From a virus, in IMG/VR virus record IMGVR_UViG_3300020442_004553, positions 1 to 26,330 of that record: a DNA stretch of 26,330 nucleotides. The stretch is one strand, 5' to 3'. A program made the position numbers and the translations under genes. Below are positions 1-9,270 of this stretch, piece by piece. The notes under the pieces were generated by a model, which worked only from the letters and a program-made list of their open reading frames with translations, was not told where the DNA came from and made no database searches. Each line of letters starts with the position of its first letter. Positions within the stretch are counted from its first letter, which is position 1.

Positions 1-35
1 TTAATTGTCAGATTATTTACATATACGGCAGACAT
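1..35 (-). CDS. N-terminal fragment of a putative virion structural protein (runs off left edge)
   Basis: Reading leftwards, an ATG at 35 opens MSAVYVNNLTIN and continues to the window edge without a stop. The start lies about 50 nt downstream of a perfect T4-type late promoter (TATAAATA, 83-90), and the preceding gene has already ended, so a new late gene is expected here. The opening 'AVYVNNL.I' resembles the N-terminus of small tail or baseplate proteins seen in marine T4-like phages, but only about 11 codons are visible. No Shine-Dalgarno sequence is evident; the leader is almost pure A/T. The function cannot be stated from this fragment. Confidence 0.5.
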   Translation of the reverse strand, partial: MSAVYVNNLTI

Positions 36-82
36 TTAGTATTTTATTTTATATTTCAACTATTTATCTATAAAATGACCTC

Positions 83-90
83 TATTTATA
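83..90 (-). promoter_or_regulatory. T4-type late promoter (TATAAATA)
   Basis: The minus strand reads exactly TATAAATA, the T4 late promoter -10 element recognised by the phage sigma factor gp55 with gp33 and the sliding clamp. It overlaps the stop codon of the 57-residue gene and lies about 50 nt before the ATG at 35. A second, weaker GATAAATA lies at 61-68. The element sits inside a 14-bp inverted repeat (CTCTAT/ATAGAG, 80-93). Confidence 0.7.
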
Positions 91-259
91 GAGCAGGTAA
101 AGCTTGTAAAACTTCTTGCTGTTTGAAATACAATTTTGCATAGGATTTGCAAATATTTTTCAATTCATCAAGGTCTCTACATTCATCGATTAATCGTGCT
201 TGTCGCTCATATTCGAACGACTTTGACATAGATTCAAGTTTTATTTCGTCTGGATTCAT
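86..259 (-). CDS. small conserved phage protein, 57 residues, unknown function
   Basis: The gene encodes a 57-residue, charged, probably all-helical protein starting MNPDEIKLESMSKSFEYERQ and ending in a Lys/Gln-rich helix. The start is strongly supported by AGGAG at 267-271, seven bases upstream of the ATG. It overlaps the last 26 nt of the upstream 71-residue gene, a compact arrangement typical of phage operons. No signal peptide, membrane segment or catalytic motif is visible. The central pattern (helix, acidic turn, second helix with 'LKNICKSYAKLYFKQQE') resembles short proteins found near structural genes in T4-like cyanophages, but I cannot assign a role. Its stop codon is embedded in a late promoter for the next gene. 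Confidence 0.75.
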   Translation of the reverse strand: MNPDEIKLESMSKSFEYERQARLIDECRDLDELKNICKSYAKLYFKQQEVLQALPAL

Positions 260-449
260 TTAAAATCTCCTGTAAAATGGATTTGATTTCACCAACATCT
301 TTTTTTAATTCATCAATCTCTTGTCTTTGCGAATTTTTTCTATTTTTCGCAATTATGTACTGATCATATGCGGTGCTATCACAATTAATAATAGCACCTG
401 TTTGATCATCGCGATATAAATTTGGATACCCTTTTACTGGTATTTTCAT
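234..449 (-). CDS. small coiled-coil protein, 71 residues, unknown function
   Basis: The first ~30 residues include 'GYPNLYRDDQTGAIINCDS', a pattern of conserved short proteins in T4-like cyanophages. The C-terminal half (about residues 40-66) has a heptad-like spacing of hydrophobic residues (I-L-V-I-I-L-I-L) in a Lys/Glu background, predicting a short coiled coil. The ATG lies one base after the stop codon of the giant DUF4815 gene (TAA-C-ATG), so translation is probably coupled. Position directly after a baseplate/fibre-like gene suggests a small structural or assembly-helper protein, but this is inference from context only. Confidence 0.8.
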   Translation of the reverse strand: MKIPVKGYPNLYRDDQTGAIINCDSTAYDQYIIAKNRKNSQRQEIDELKKDVGEIKSILQEILNESRRNKT

Positions 450-450
450 G

Positions 451-3400
451 TTATGCTAAAGCGATTACTCTAAGATCTTTGAATCTAGGTGCATAAGCTT
501 GATTTGTTCCAGACATAACAATTTTAATCACAAATCCAGTAAAACTACCAAGATTATTTGCACTAAATTCATAATCTAAATACTGATTCTCCAAACTTGC
601 TGGTACAAATCTATCTGGAAGACCACTATTCATTGATGAATCAATAACATCTGGGAATCCGTCGAGATTATTATCATTAGTCAAGTTATCATAACCTGGG
701 AACAATTCAAAAGATTGCTCCACCTCACTAGAATCTGGTCTATTCAAAGAATATAGAACTCTAAAATCAGAAGACTGATGTCTGTAAGCACTAACAATAA
801 CCTTCAATGAGGTTGCAGGATTTTCTAAATCTACTGGAGTAGAAATATAATATGCTGCATGTGGATCATCAAGAACTTCATTTACTCTATTATCAGTTAC
901 ATAATTTAAGACAGGATTATTTAATCTGTTTGCATCATAACGAACAAAAGATTCTTTCCAGAAAATTAATGGTGAAACATTTTTATCTGAAGAAGATAAA
1001 TCAACTTTCAAAGTAAACGACTTATTTCTAAGGACATTTGATAAATGTTCATCTTCATTAACCTTAGAGCAAACAATTCTGGTAGATGATAAGTTATTTG
1101 TTGTATTAAAATCAACAGATTCATATTGTTGATCAATAAATGGAACTTCATTACCACTAACACTCGTTCCAGATGTAGTTCTAATTTGTCCTGTTATGGA
1201 AGTTGAAGAACTTGGTTGTATTGTACTAATTATTGGCATTACAGAATTGAAAATAATATTCTGAGTTGCTTGAACATGATCACCGCCTGCAGATTCTTCA
1301 TTATTAAATGAAAGAAGTGGCGAATTTGCTGGAATACCAGACCCACCTTGATCAGACGATCTATCTGTTACATTTGCATCAAAATTAGATCTGTCAAATT
1401 CAATATAGTAATTATCAATATCAATATTGTAATTACTAATGTTATGTGTTTTATTAATTCTCCTTAATGAAACACCATTAAATTCATACTTATAAACTTC
1501 ATTTCCAGTTGAGTGATCTACGGATATTGTGGAATCTATACCTCTAGTAATTCCATCTAAAGTATCGGAAGTAACTGAAGTATATTTGATAATTTCACTA
1601 TTAATGACAATAAATCCTGGATTATCTGATGAAACATCTAGACCCTCAAAAGTACTAAATGATGTTGTTGATGCGATACTTATAGAAGTATCAGATGATA
1701 CTAGAGGATTTGACAGTGTTGTAGGAACTGTATCTGATTTTATATCATATAGTGCAACTTTATTGGAACTTGAATACATTCCATGATTATATTGATCAAT
1801 TTTCATCAAGTTACCGCTGTTAAGTCCTCCGACTGGAGTTGAGCTTATAACTTCAATATCAACCAAAGTTGTTCTAACTCCAGAATTATCAAAATAAACC
1901 AAATTTGAAGTGTCAAAATTAGATCCCTGAACATTGGAAAGATACAGTGTATCAAGACCTGTAATACCAGTAATCGTAATTGTTGCATCTCTTCCACCAA
2001 CTGGTGAGACAGTTGATGTCTTAATACCAACAACATCACCTACTACATATCCATTACCTGGAGAATTAACTGTAGCACCAGTTATAACGCCGTTAGAAGC
2101 AGTTATATCAAGTGTTAGACCAGTTCCAGACCCTGTTACATTAAACGTCTCTACGCCGCTTGTAGTGGTGTAATTTGAACCACCATTTGTTACCTCTTCA
2201 GAAGCAACTGAACTTCCAGTCCCAACAATATAACCATAATTACTTGTTGTTCCTGTTGTAGATACTTTTCTTCCTACACTTAATGTAGTTAATGTACTAG
2301 CAACATCTGTGGTTGTTATACCAACTGTTAATTTTCTTGGATTGGTTGTAATTGGATTTGAATTTAAAGTGGGAACATATCTGTTGCTTTGATTTAACGT
2401 TGGATTGTGGAAAAGAACACTTCCATTTGTAGAGGTGAATTCGCACTTATACAATGTAAATTTCAAATCTTGATATTGATCTGTGGTCCATATCGATCCA
2501 TTTTGGGATTTAAACAGACTTCCAATTGCAAACTGCTGAGAATGTCTTACAGATTGTGAATCTGGTAAAGATGCAGTTTCAATAGTCTTTTCTCCCATTT
2601 CAGCAATCCAAACTTCATATTGATCAGACTGTGGCGATATAATAGCAATCGCATATTCTTCATCATTTTCAAGATAAATTGGATATGGGAAAGTAACTTT
2701 TGTAGCAACACTACCGTCAGTAGAAGTTTGAATATCGGATGGTTGAAGTACAGCAGGTTGTCCAATAACCGTAGTTGTTGGTGTTCCCAATTCTGTTGTT
2801 CTTACCTCAACAATTATCGAAGCATTTCCTGCATCTTTTGATGAGAAATACAAATCAACAGCACTTAGATAAACACCATTCGCCTCTTCGGGAATTGATG
2901 AAAAATCGAAAGGATTAGATCCGACTGTAAACGTCTGCGCTAAAGGATCTCTTCTTGGTGGTGGTGGAGGTGGTGGTGGTGTTCTAACAAATGTAGTAAC
3001 ACTAACCTGTGTTGTTATGGTCCTTTGCCACTGCTGCCATATTCCTTCAGATCTATAATTAGATTCTCCAGAACTAATAAGTTTACTTCCAGGTAATGGA
3101 ATTTGATTTGTTGAACTTGATGTTAACTTATAATTTTTAACTCCTGTTCCAATTCTAACAGCTGGTGCTGGATTGGATAATGGATTTCTCAAGAAGAATG
3201 ATCCAGATAAGAAACCATTAATATCGCTAATTAATCTCAGATCCTTCACATAAGCAACAGATCCACTAGTTTGACCAATTAACTGCATACCACGTAGCAA
3301 ATACCCAAAATATAATCCTTGTGCTTCTTCAGATAATGAATCAATATCAACATTTAATGTTTTGGAAGAAGAACTATAATTTGGAGAAACATTTTCACTA

Positions 3401-6400
3401 GTTACATATGGATTCGTAGTATATGTTATTGATGGATTGTTAAATGGTCCAGATTTGTGATTTGATGTGGCAACTCTAAATCTTATCAATTCGGTACCAT
3501 TGACATTTCCTATTACAGTTTCTCCAACAGTAAATGATGCTGATGCTCCATAGTTTTGAAGATTTGCATCACTTGAAATTTCAATAAGTTTTGGGATGAA
3601 ATCTACATTTCCATTTCCATCTAAGAATTGGTAAATTCTAGTGAGAGGTTTTAAGTTTGTAGCAGAGAATCCAGTATTTCTAGATCTCATAAAGATCTCT
3701 GCTCCACTGTTAACCATTCTATTTTGTATGCTCCTGGAAGTTGATGAACTTGACCAGGAACCCCATCCCCATCCACCACCTACTGATCTGAAACTAAAGA
3801 CAGTTCTGAATATATCAGCTAATTGAATTCTTCTAACCCATGTATCTGTAGGTGGGTTTAAGGATACATTTCCAATATATGAAATAACATTAAATGGATT
3901 GACGTTTTCAACTTTTGTAGCAAATGGTTGTTTCACCCACTCAATAGAATCATATTTTAATGTTATAACATCTCCCGTTTTTTGGACATTTGAATCAAAT
4001 AGAGGTAAGTTAGATGTCAAATCTAAGTTTTGATCTGAAATAGTTTCTTGTGTTGTAGGTAATAACGCCAAAGAATCTTTACTAACTTGTGGTCCTAATT
4101 CTGATTGATCAATATCAACATCAGATCTTGACAACATACTAACAAAATCTGCAGATTTAAAATCATCAACAAAAAATCCACTTTTGAATCTATTGAGACC
4201 ATCTGCATCCTGAATTTGCAGACTTTGAGTATTAAGTTCTAGTAGTGAAAGAGAAGTTACTGTTTCTAGTGTTTCAACTCTACTCTGAATTTCCCCAATG
4301 TCCCTCATCGTATATCTACGATTATCTCTAATAGTGATAGATATATCACTAGGATTATACAAATAAGGTGGTAATGATATTGTTGCCAATTCCATTACAT
4401 TATCAGGTTTTTCTGGTTCTTTTGGATTTCTAGATGGAATTCCCTGAAGTAAATTAAATACCCCATTTACTCCTAAGAACAATTTGTCAATTCTTCCTAA
4501 GTAGAATCTATAATCAACCAAAGAACTTTCATTTGGTGACATTATAAGTTTTGGACTATCACCAAAAGTTCTTGAACTAAAATCAAACGGTGAAGATGAA
4601 GTTCCACTAAAGACAGATACTCTAGGTCTAAAATCTAATGTATCTGAAGATCTAGTTTCATGTTGCCCTATATTTGGAACATAAGAATTAAATAATTTTT
4701 CTTCATAACTGTTAACTGTAAATACATCTCCAGTGTCACCTTCAGGAATAATATAATGATCAAATACAATTTTTAATCTTCTGGATGGAGCATTTTCTCC
4801 TCTTTTTCTAACAATTCTAGAATAATCATAGTATTGTTCTTTCTGCCCCTTTTCTAAAGTAAACTTATTCGTTATATTTCTATATTTTCCTAAAGTAATG
4901 GATACAACATTAGTTTTAATATTGGATTCTTCAAAAGTTACACTTTCATCAACTGAAAACTTGCTGGTATTGAGATAAACTATTCCCAATTTATTTGCAG
5001 ATGGTTTTGTAACTATTCTAGCAACAGCTCCATCATTTCCTATAATATTTTCACCAATAATTGCATTATTATCAACGTCTACAATAGAACTAAAAGTTAA
5101 AGTATCAAAAACTGGTTCTGCAGTATCCAAAGATTCATAAACAGCAATAACTTCCCCAACATCAGGATAATTTAATGATATCTCTTCATCTTGAACTCGC
5201 AATCCATAATAATCATTAAAAGTCAATCCATCATTAACAGAAGAATTTTGGTTGCTACCAGATTGTGAATTCTTTGATAGAGATACATCAATAACTCGAC
5301 TCTTGTTATACTTTTTAACTTTACTTTGAATAAAGTTCTTTACAAAAGTTGCATTAATACTTGAAATTGTTTTATTTTCAATATTAGAGAATGTAACTTG
5401 TTGAGAGTTAGCACTCAGTGTAAATTTATCTGAGGTAAGATCTTCAATAGATCCATCCTCATAAAAAATTGAATATCTTTCTTCATCAAAAGCTTCAAAA
5501 CGAGCAGTAGATGAACTAATACCTAAATTGAAGTTTCCAGTATCTACTGTTAATGTATTTGATGATGGTGTAAATGTTGAGTTTGATTGTGATGTAAAAG
5601 ATATAGTAGAACTACTCAAATCCACTGAAGAAACGTTTTTGTCAGGAAGTTCTGCATATAAGTATCCTTTTTCTTGATCTATAATATTCGGTAGTCCTAA
5701 TGAATAATTTCCACTAAACTCTGTAGTTGGAAGATTTCCATTACATACGCCTGAAACATCAGATACTGATGCTAAAGTAATTTCTTTTAAATCTGCAGAA
5801 ACTGATACAACTCTATTAAAAGTTTCATCAGATGATCCTGGAACACTATATCTGATAATAGAATCTGTAGTAATCCCACTAAATGTACTCGGTGATGTTA
5901 CTGTTGCTATACCAGAAGTTGATATTGTAACAGTCTCAGATCTTGGAAATTTGGAAAGTAACCCATCACCTAAAAATGCAGTTGTAAATCCAGAAATACT
6001 TGTTGGTTGGTGGACTGAAAAAATATCATTTGACCCATAAACCTTTACACTTTTAACAGTTCTAGATAAAGATTCAACACCATTAATTAAGATAGGTTCA
6101 CCTATAGAAAATGTACCAGAAGTTTGTCTTAATGTAATTAAAGATGTACCATTTCCATCAGAAACTGCATATCCACTAGCTCCACTGTACTTACCTTTAA
6201 TGTAAGAAGTTGCTGGAACTTCAGTAGAAGAAACGCTACTATTTAATGATACTTCGGTGTATGTTTGAACATCATATAAGTAAAGATCCCAATTTGTAGT
6301 ATTTCCACTATAAGCAGCATCAGTAAGATTGAAATTATATACTCGGGCAGCTCCTATGGTAGTTCCTGCACCAGCGGTAGAACTATCTTTTCTTCTGCTT

Positions 6401-7659
6401 TGCAAGTAAACTATATTCTTTTGTAGGGGAGCTCCAGTAATATTATTTACTCTTAACAAATTTCCCATTTCAAATGGAATATTTGCTGCAAGAACTTCTT
6501 GAGTTGTTCTTGGTTTTTCAAAATCTATTATTTCAATATTCTGCTTTTGTACATCATAACCACGAACATATGCTGTTCCTGGAGAAATTTTTAAACATGC
6601 TAAATCGTCTGTTGGTGTATCTCCCTGGTCTGTTAATTGATCATTGTAAAATAATCCATCATTACCCAATCTATCATTAAGAGAATTGTGAAATGAAAAA
6701 TCAAATGGTTCTACTACATAATCTCCAGATTCATCATAAGTTCTTTTTGCCAAGTAATCTTTAATGAGATTATATTGTGTTTTTGGTTGAGATTTTCTAA
6801 TTACACCATCTTCAATTCTCAACAATTCAATAAAGTCAGTATCTTTACTATCAGTTAATAGTTTTTTAGTTAAAGATGTTTGAATTTTAAATCTATCTGC
6901 ACCTGGTGCTGCATAGTTTGTAAATCCCTTAGCATTATCATATAAAGTTTTATCATTTTTTGGTGTAATAATTTCTTCAGTTACCTTTATACCTACTCTA
7001 TATGATGGAGTATTAGTATAATAGTCTAAAAGAATTGTTTCTTTAGCAACCTTAACAAAATATCCTCTTATAAAATAAATTCCATTGTCTATAGAGACGG
7101 CGGATCCGATTGATGTTGCTTCAGTATCAATTGTTGTTGCTACTGCTGTTCCAGAACTAATAGTAGTATTTCCATATGTTATATTTTCTTCACAGGTAAT
7201 TACTTCATTATCCTGAAATGGGTTATTTTCAAAATTTAAATCTGAATTCAAATACTTAACATAAACTGTTGGATACTCAATGTCGCTGTTTGGAGCAACA
7301 ACCATCTGTACGGTTGCAGATACTCTGGAATTTTCACCAACAATTACTTTTCCAATTAAATTAGAAAAATAATTTGTTATGTCTACACCAAATTGTGTTA
7401 ACTTTAATTTTACTGCTTCAAATTGATTATCAAAGGTAACAGATCCTGGAACAACCATGGATCCTTCTTTGAATATATGCTGAGCAAATGATTCTGTTTG
7501 ATTTTGTAATATTGACTGAATATTATTCAGTTCTCTAGCTTGAATTGGTCTACCAGGATTAAATAAAACCTTATAGTAATTTTTATCTATAGCGCCTTCA
7601 TCTTTTTCAAAAGAATCATCAAAGTATGGATTAACGTTTAAATTTGTTTTTTGAGCCAT
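451..7659 (-). CDS. giant DUF4815-type virion structural protein (baseplate periphery / fibre-like), 2402 residues
   Basis: The N-terminus (residues about 7-75, including 'NVNPYFDD' and 'LFNPGRPIQARELNNIQSIL') is the hallmark of the DUF4815 family of phage structural proteins. It continues with the 'IYFIRGYFV' and 'SPGTAYVRGYDVQ' motifs and covers roughly the first 400 residues. Around residues 1250-1350 lie 'VENVNPFNV' and 'IFMRSRNTGF..TNLKPLTR', also typical of these proteins. An eight-proline run (about 1560-1567) precedes 'DPLAQTF', which opens a beta domain with 'VDLYFSSKD' and 'YAIAI'. Residues about 1850-2060 carry GxGY-like and 'STxxF...IxYTS' cassettes shared with the gp7-like protein. 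There is no signal peptide or membrane segment. The ATG lies three bases after the gp8 stop, so it is probably transcribed from the late promoter before gp8. Position after gp8 corresponds to gp9/gp10 in T4, but I see no clear similarity to either. Confidence 0.85.
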   Translation of the reverse strand: MAQKTNLNVNPYFDDSFEKDEGAIDKNYYKVLFNPGRPIQARELNNIQSILQNQTESFAQHIFKEGSMVVPGSVTFDNQFEAVKLKLTQFGVDITNYFSNLIGKVIVGENSRVSATVQMVVAPNSDIEYPTVYVKYLNSDLNFENNPFQDNEVITCEENITYGNTTISSGTAVATTIDTEATSIGSAVSIDNGIYFIRGYFVKVAKETILLDYYTNTPSYRVGIKVTEEIITPKNDKTLYDNAKGFTNYAAPGADRFKIQTSLTKKLLTDSKDTDFIELLRIEDGVIRKSQPKTQYNLIKDYLAKRTYDESGDYVVEPFDFSFHNSLNDRLGNDGLFYNDQLTDQGDTPTDDLACLKISPGTAYVRGYDVQKQNIEIIDFEKPRTTQEVLAANIPFEMGNLLRVNNITGAPLQKNIVYLQSRRKDSSTAGAGTTIGAARVYNFNLTDAAYSGNTTNWDLYLYDVQTYTEVSLNSSVSSTEVPATSYIKGKYSGASGYAVSDGNGTSLITLRQTSGTFSIGEPILINGVESLSRTVKSVKVYGSNDIFSVHQPTSISGFTTAFLGDGLLSKFPRSETVTISTSGIATVTSPSTFSGITTDSIIRYSVPGSSDETFNRVVSVSADLKEITLASVSDVSGVCNGNLPTTEFSGNYSLGLPNIIDQEKGYLYAELPDKNVSSVDLSSSTISFTSQSNSTFTPSSNTLTVDTGNFNLGISSSTARFEAFDEERYSIFYEDGSIEDLTSDKFTLSANSQQVTFSNIENKTISSINATFVKNFIQSKVKKYNKSRVIDVSLSKNSQSGSNQNSSVNDGLTFNDYYGLRVQDEEISLNYPDVGEVIAVYESLDTAEPVFDTLTFSSIVDVDNNAIIGENIIGNDGAVARIVTKPSANKLGIVYLNTSKFSVDESVTFEESNIKTNVVSITLGKYRNITNKFTLEKGQKEQYYDYSRIVRKRGENAPSRRLKIVFDHYIIPEGDTGDVFTVNSYEEKLFNSYVPNIGQHETRSSDTLDFRPRVSVFSGTSSSPFDFSSRTFGDSPKLIMSPNESSLVDYRFYLGRIDKLFLGVNGVFNLLQGIPSRNPKEPEKPDNVMELATISLPPYLYNPSDISITIRDNRRYTMRDIGEIQSRVETLETVTSLSLLELNTQSLQIQDADGLNRFKSGFFVDDFKSADFVSMLSRSDVDIDQSELGPQVSKDSLALLPTTQETISDQNLDLTSNLPLFDSNVQKTGDVITLKYDSIEWVKQPFATKVENVNPFNVISYIGNVSLNPPTDTWVRRIQLADIFRTVFSFRSVGGGWGWGSWSSSSTSRSIQNRMVNSGAEIFMRSRNTGFSATNLKPLTRIYQFLDGNGNVDFIPKLIEISSDANLQNYGASASFTVGETVIGNVNGTELIRFRVATSNHKSGPFNNPSITYTTNPYVTSENVSPNYSSSSKTLNVDIDSLSEEAQGLYFGYLLRGMQLIGQTSGSVAYVKDLRLISDINGFLSGSFFLRNPLSNPAPAVRIGTGVKNYKLTSSSTNQIPLPGSKLISSGESNYRSEGIWQQWQRTITTQVSVTTFVRTPPPPPPPPRRDPLAQTFTVGSNPFDFSSIPEEANGVYLSAVDLYFSSKDAGNASIIVEVRTTELGTPTTTVIGQPAVLQPSDIQTSTDGSVATKVTFPYPIYLENDEEYAIAIISPQSDQYEVWIAEMGEKTIETASLPDSQSVRHSQQFAIGSLFKSQNGSIWTTDQYQDLKFTLYKCEFTSTNGSVLFHNPTLNQSNRYVPTLNSNPITTNPRKLTVGITTTDVASTLTTLSVGRKVSTTGTTSNYGYIVGTGSSVASEEVTNGGSNYTTTSGVETFNVTGSGTGLTLDITASNGVITGATVNSPGNGYVVGDVVGIKTSTVSPVGGRDATITITGITGLDTLYLSNVQGSNFDTSNLVYFDNSGVRTTLVDIEVISSTPVGGLNSGNLMKIDQYNHGMYSSSNKVALYDIKSDTVPTTLSNPLVSSDTSISIASTTSFSTFEGLDVSSDNPGFIVINSEIIKYTSVTSDTLDGITRGIDSTISVDHSTGNEVYKYEFNGVSLRRINKTHNISNYNIDIDNYYIEFDRSNFDANVTDRSSDQGGSGIPANSPLLSFNNEESAGGDHVQATQNIIFNSVMPIISTIQPSSSTSITGQIRTTSGTSVSGNEVPFIDQQYESVDFNTTNNLSSTRIVCSKVNEDEHLSNVLRNKSFTLKVDLSSSDKNVSPLIFWKESFVRYDANRLNNPVLNYVTDNRVNEVLDDPHAAYYISTPVDLENPATSLKVIVSAYRHQSSDFRVLYSLNRPDSSEVEQSFELFPGYDNLTNDNNLDGFPDVIDSSMNSGLPDRFVPASLENQYLDYEFSANNLGSFTGFVIKIVMSGTNQAYAPRFKDLRVIALA

Positions 7660-7662
7660 TTT

Positions 7663-9234
7663 TTAAAATTCCAGAATAATTTTGATGTCTTCTTTTTGTC
7701 TTAAATCTCTTGTAACAAGAGGTCGATTATCAATATAGATTATTTCACCACTTGTATTATTTATCTCTGGATTTGAAAGACCAGAAGTAAATTCCATACC
7801 AAGATTTATGATTTTATTTGATATTGTAGTTGTAATACCAGAAAAACTAGAATCAACACTAGCACTAAAACCACCTAATGATTTTCTTACTGTATTTGAT
7901 GAGTCAAATACAAATTTAGTTCCCGTAGAAGAATTAAAGAATGATGTTATTCCAATAAAATCTGTATGATTTGTACCACTACCTCCATTATAATATAATG
8001 ATCTATCTTGAGAATATTTTAAAATTTTAGTTTCAGAATCATAAGAAACTACATATCCATATGCAGTTCCACCGGTAACAGATTGTTCAATCCTATCTCC
8101 AATATTAACTGTTCCAGATACTGAATTGAGTTTTAAAGCATATACACCAGAAAATTCATTTTGAATATATGTTTGTGTAGTAATGCCCGTATTATCAAAA
8201 ATAGTTGGATTTTTTAAAATTCCAATTTGAGCAAATTTAGAATCTACAGGGAAATCTTTGGTAGAGTCATCAAATCTTGCATATATTAAAATTTTATCAG
8301 CACCTAATTCTTGATATACATCAAATCCATGACCTTTTGATGGTGGTATAATGGGAATTAATTGAGCAAAAACTGAAGGAACTGTGGTAGAAGTAGTTCC
8401 TAAATCTACTAAAGCAAATGTATAATTTTTTCCACCTGCAATTACAGTAACATCAGTAATTCTTCCACTGTTATCAACATTAAGTGAAACTCGTCCTCCA
8501 CTCCCATCACCAACTAAATTTGCTGTCGTACCATCTGGTATAACATATCCAGAACCTCTGTTTTCTATATAAACTTTCTTAATTTGATTTTCATTTCTAG
8601 AGGAATCTCCATTTTCTCTAACAGCACTGATATCGGCACTACTAGTTGTTTCCCAATCATTTGGTAGAGTAATATATTCTGTAGAATCAAATTTTACAAT
8701 ATCGCTAGGAGATACTGTAAAAAGATATTTCCAAGTATAACCATCACTCAACTTACTTGGTTCTAGATCAGTAAATGTTGGTTCTACTTGAGATGCATTT
8801 CCTGTAGTTTTAATACCAGAAGAACCATTGTCAATACAAATATAAACCTTAAACTCTGAATTAATTACATAATAATCGGCACTATACAATCTCATCGATC
8901 CTGTAGTTGGTGATGGATTTATTACACTATAATCTGGTCTATACATTTCGTATTGTCTACCAGATTGCCAATTTATTTTTCTAACAACTCTTTTTATATT
9001 TGAAGAAGTTATTTTTTTACCAAAAAGAATTGTAGATTTATTATGATTTAGATAATCAATGTTATCAGTTGGGTTTGGTGTGTTGGATTCCCAAGAAGTG
9101 GACCTTCCAAATCCAGAAACGTCGGGATTTGATAATCCTACAAATACATAATATGAATTTGATGTATCATCAACAGAATCTACAAAATTTTTGGCATTTA
9201 ATATCCTTAATTTGTCTGTAACAATTGCAGGCAT
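7663..9234 (-). CDS. 8: baseplate wedge subunit gp8, with insertions, 523 residues
   Basis: T4 gp8 (334 residues) is a dimeric wedge component linking gp7 and gp10. Two diagnostic stretches match what I recall of T4 gp8: 'DGYTWKYLF' (residues 164-172) against T4 'DGYVWEYLF', and C-terminal 'SGEIIYIDNRP...INILF'-like sequence (495-523) against T4 'SGEMIYMENRP'. 'FAQIGILKNP' (334-343) matches T4 'FRQISIITNP'. The extra length lies in two places: a GxGY beta module at about 219-280 and a segment at about 355-490 including 'NIGDRIEQSVTGGTAYGYVV'. A perfect late promoter sits 20 bases upstream. No strong Shine-Dalgarno sequence is visible before the ATG. Confidence 0.9.
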   Translation of the reverse strand: MPAIVTDKLRILNAKNFVDSVDDTSNSYYVFVGLSNPDVSGFGRSTSWESNTPNPTDNIDYLNHNKSTILFGKKITSSNIKRVVRKINWQSGRQYEMYRPDYSVINPSPTTGSMRLYSADYYVINSEFKVYICIDNGSSGIKTTGNASQVEPTFTDLEPSKLSDGYTWKYLFTVSPSDIVKFDSTEYITLPNDWETTSSADISAVRENGDSSRNENQIKKVYIENRGSGYVIPDGTTANLVGDGSGGRVSLNVDNSGRITDVTVIAGGKNYTFALVDLGTTSTTVPSVFAQLIPIIPPSKGHGFDVYQELGADKILIYARFDDSTKDFPVDSKFAQIGILKNPTIFDNTGITTQTYIQNEFSGVYALKLNSVSGTVNIGDRIEQSVTGGTAYGYVVSYDSETKILKYSQDRSLYYNGGSGTNHTDFIGITSFFNSSTGTKFVFDSSNTVRKSLGGFSASVDSSFSGITTTISNKIINLGMEFTSGLSNPEINNTSGEIIYIDNRPLVTRDLRQKEDIKIILEF

Positions 9235-9253
9235 CTTATTGTTGTTTTTTCTA

Positions 9254-9261
9254 TATTTATA
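9254..9261 (-). promoter_or_regulatory. T4-type late promoter upstream of gene 8
   Basis: The minus strand reads TATAAATA in the 36-bp gap between the stop of the gp7-like gene (9271) and the gp8 start (9234). This exact octamer in one of the few true intergenic gaps of the operon, 20 nt before the ATG, fits late transcription of gp8, the DUF4815 gene and the small gene after it. Confidence 0.8.
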
Positions 9262-9270
9262 AAGACTTAG

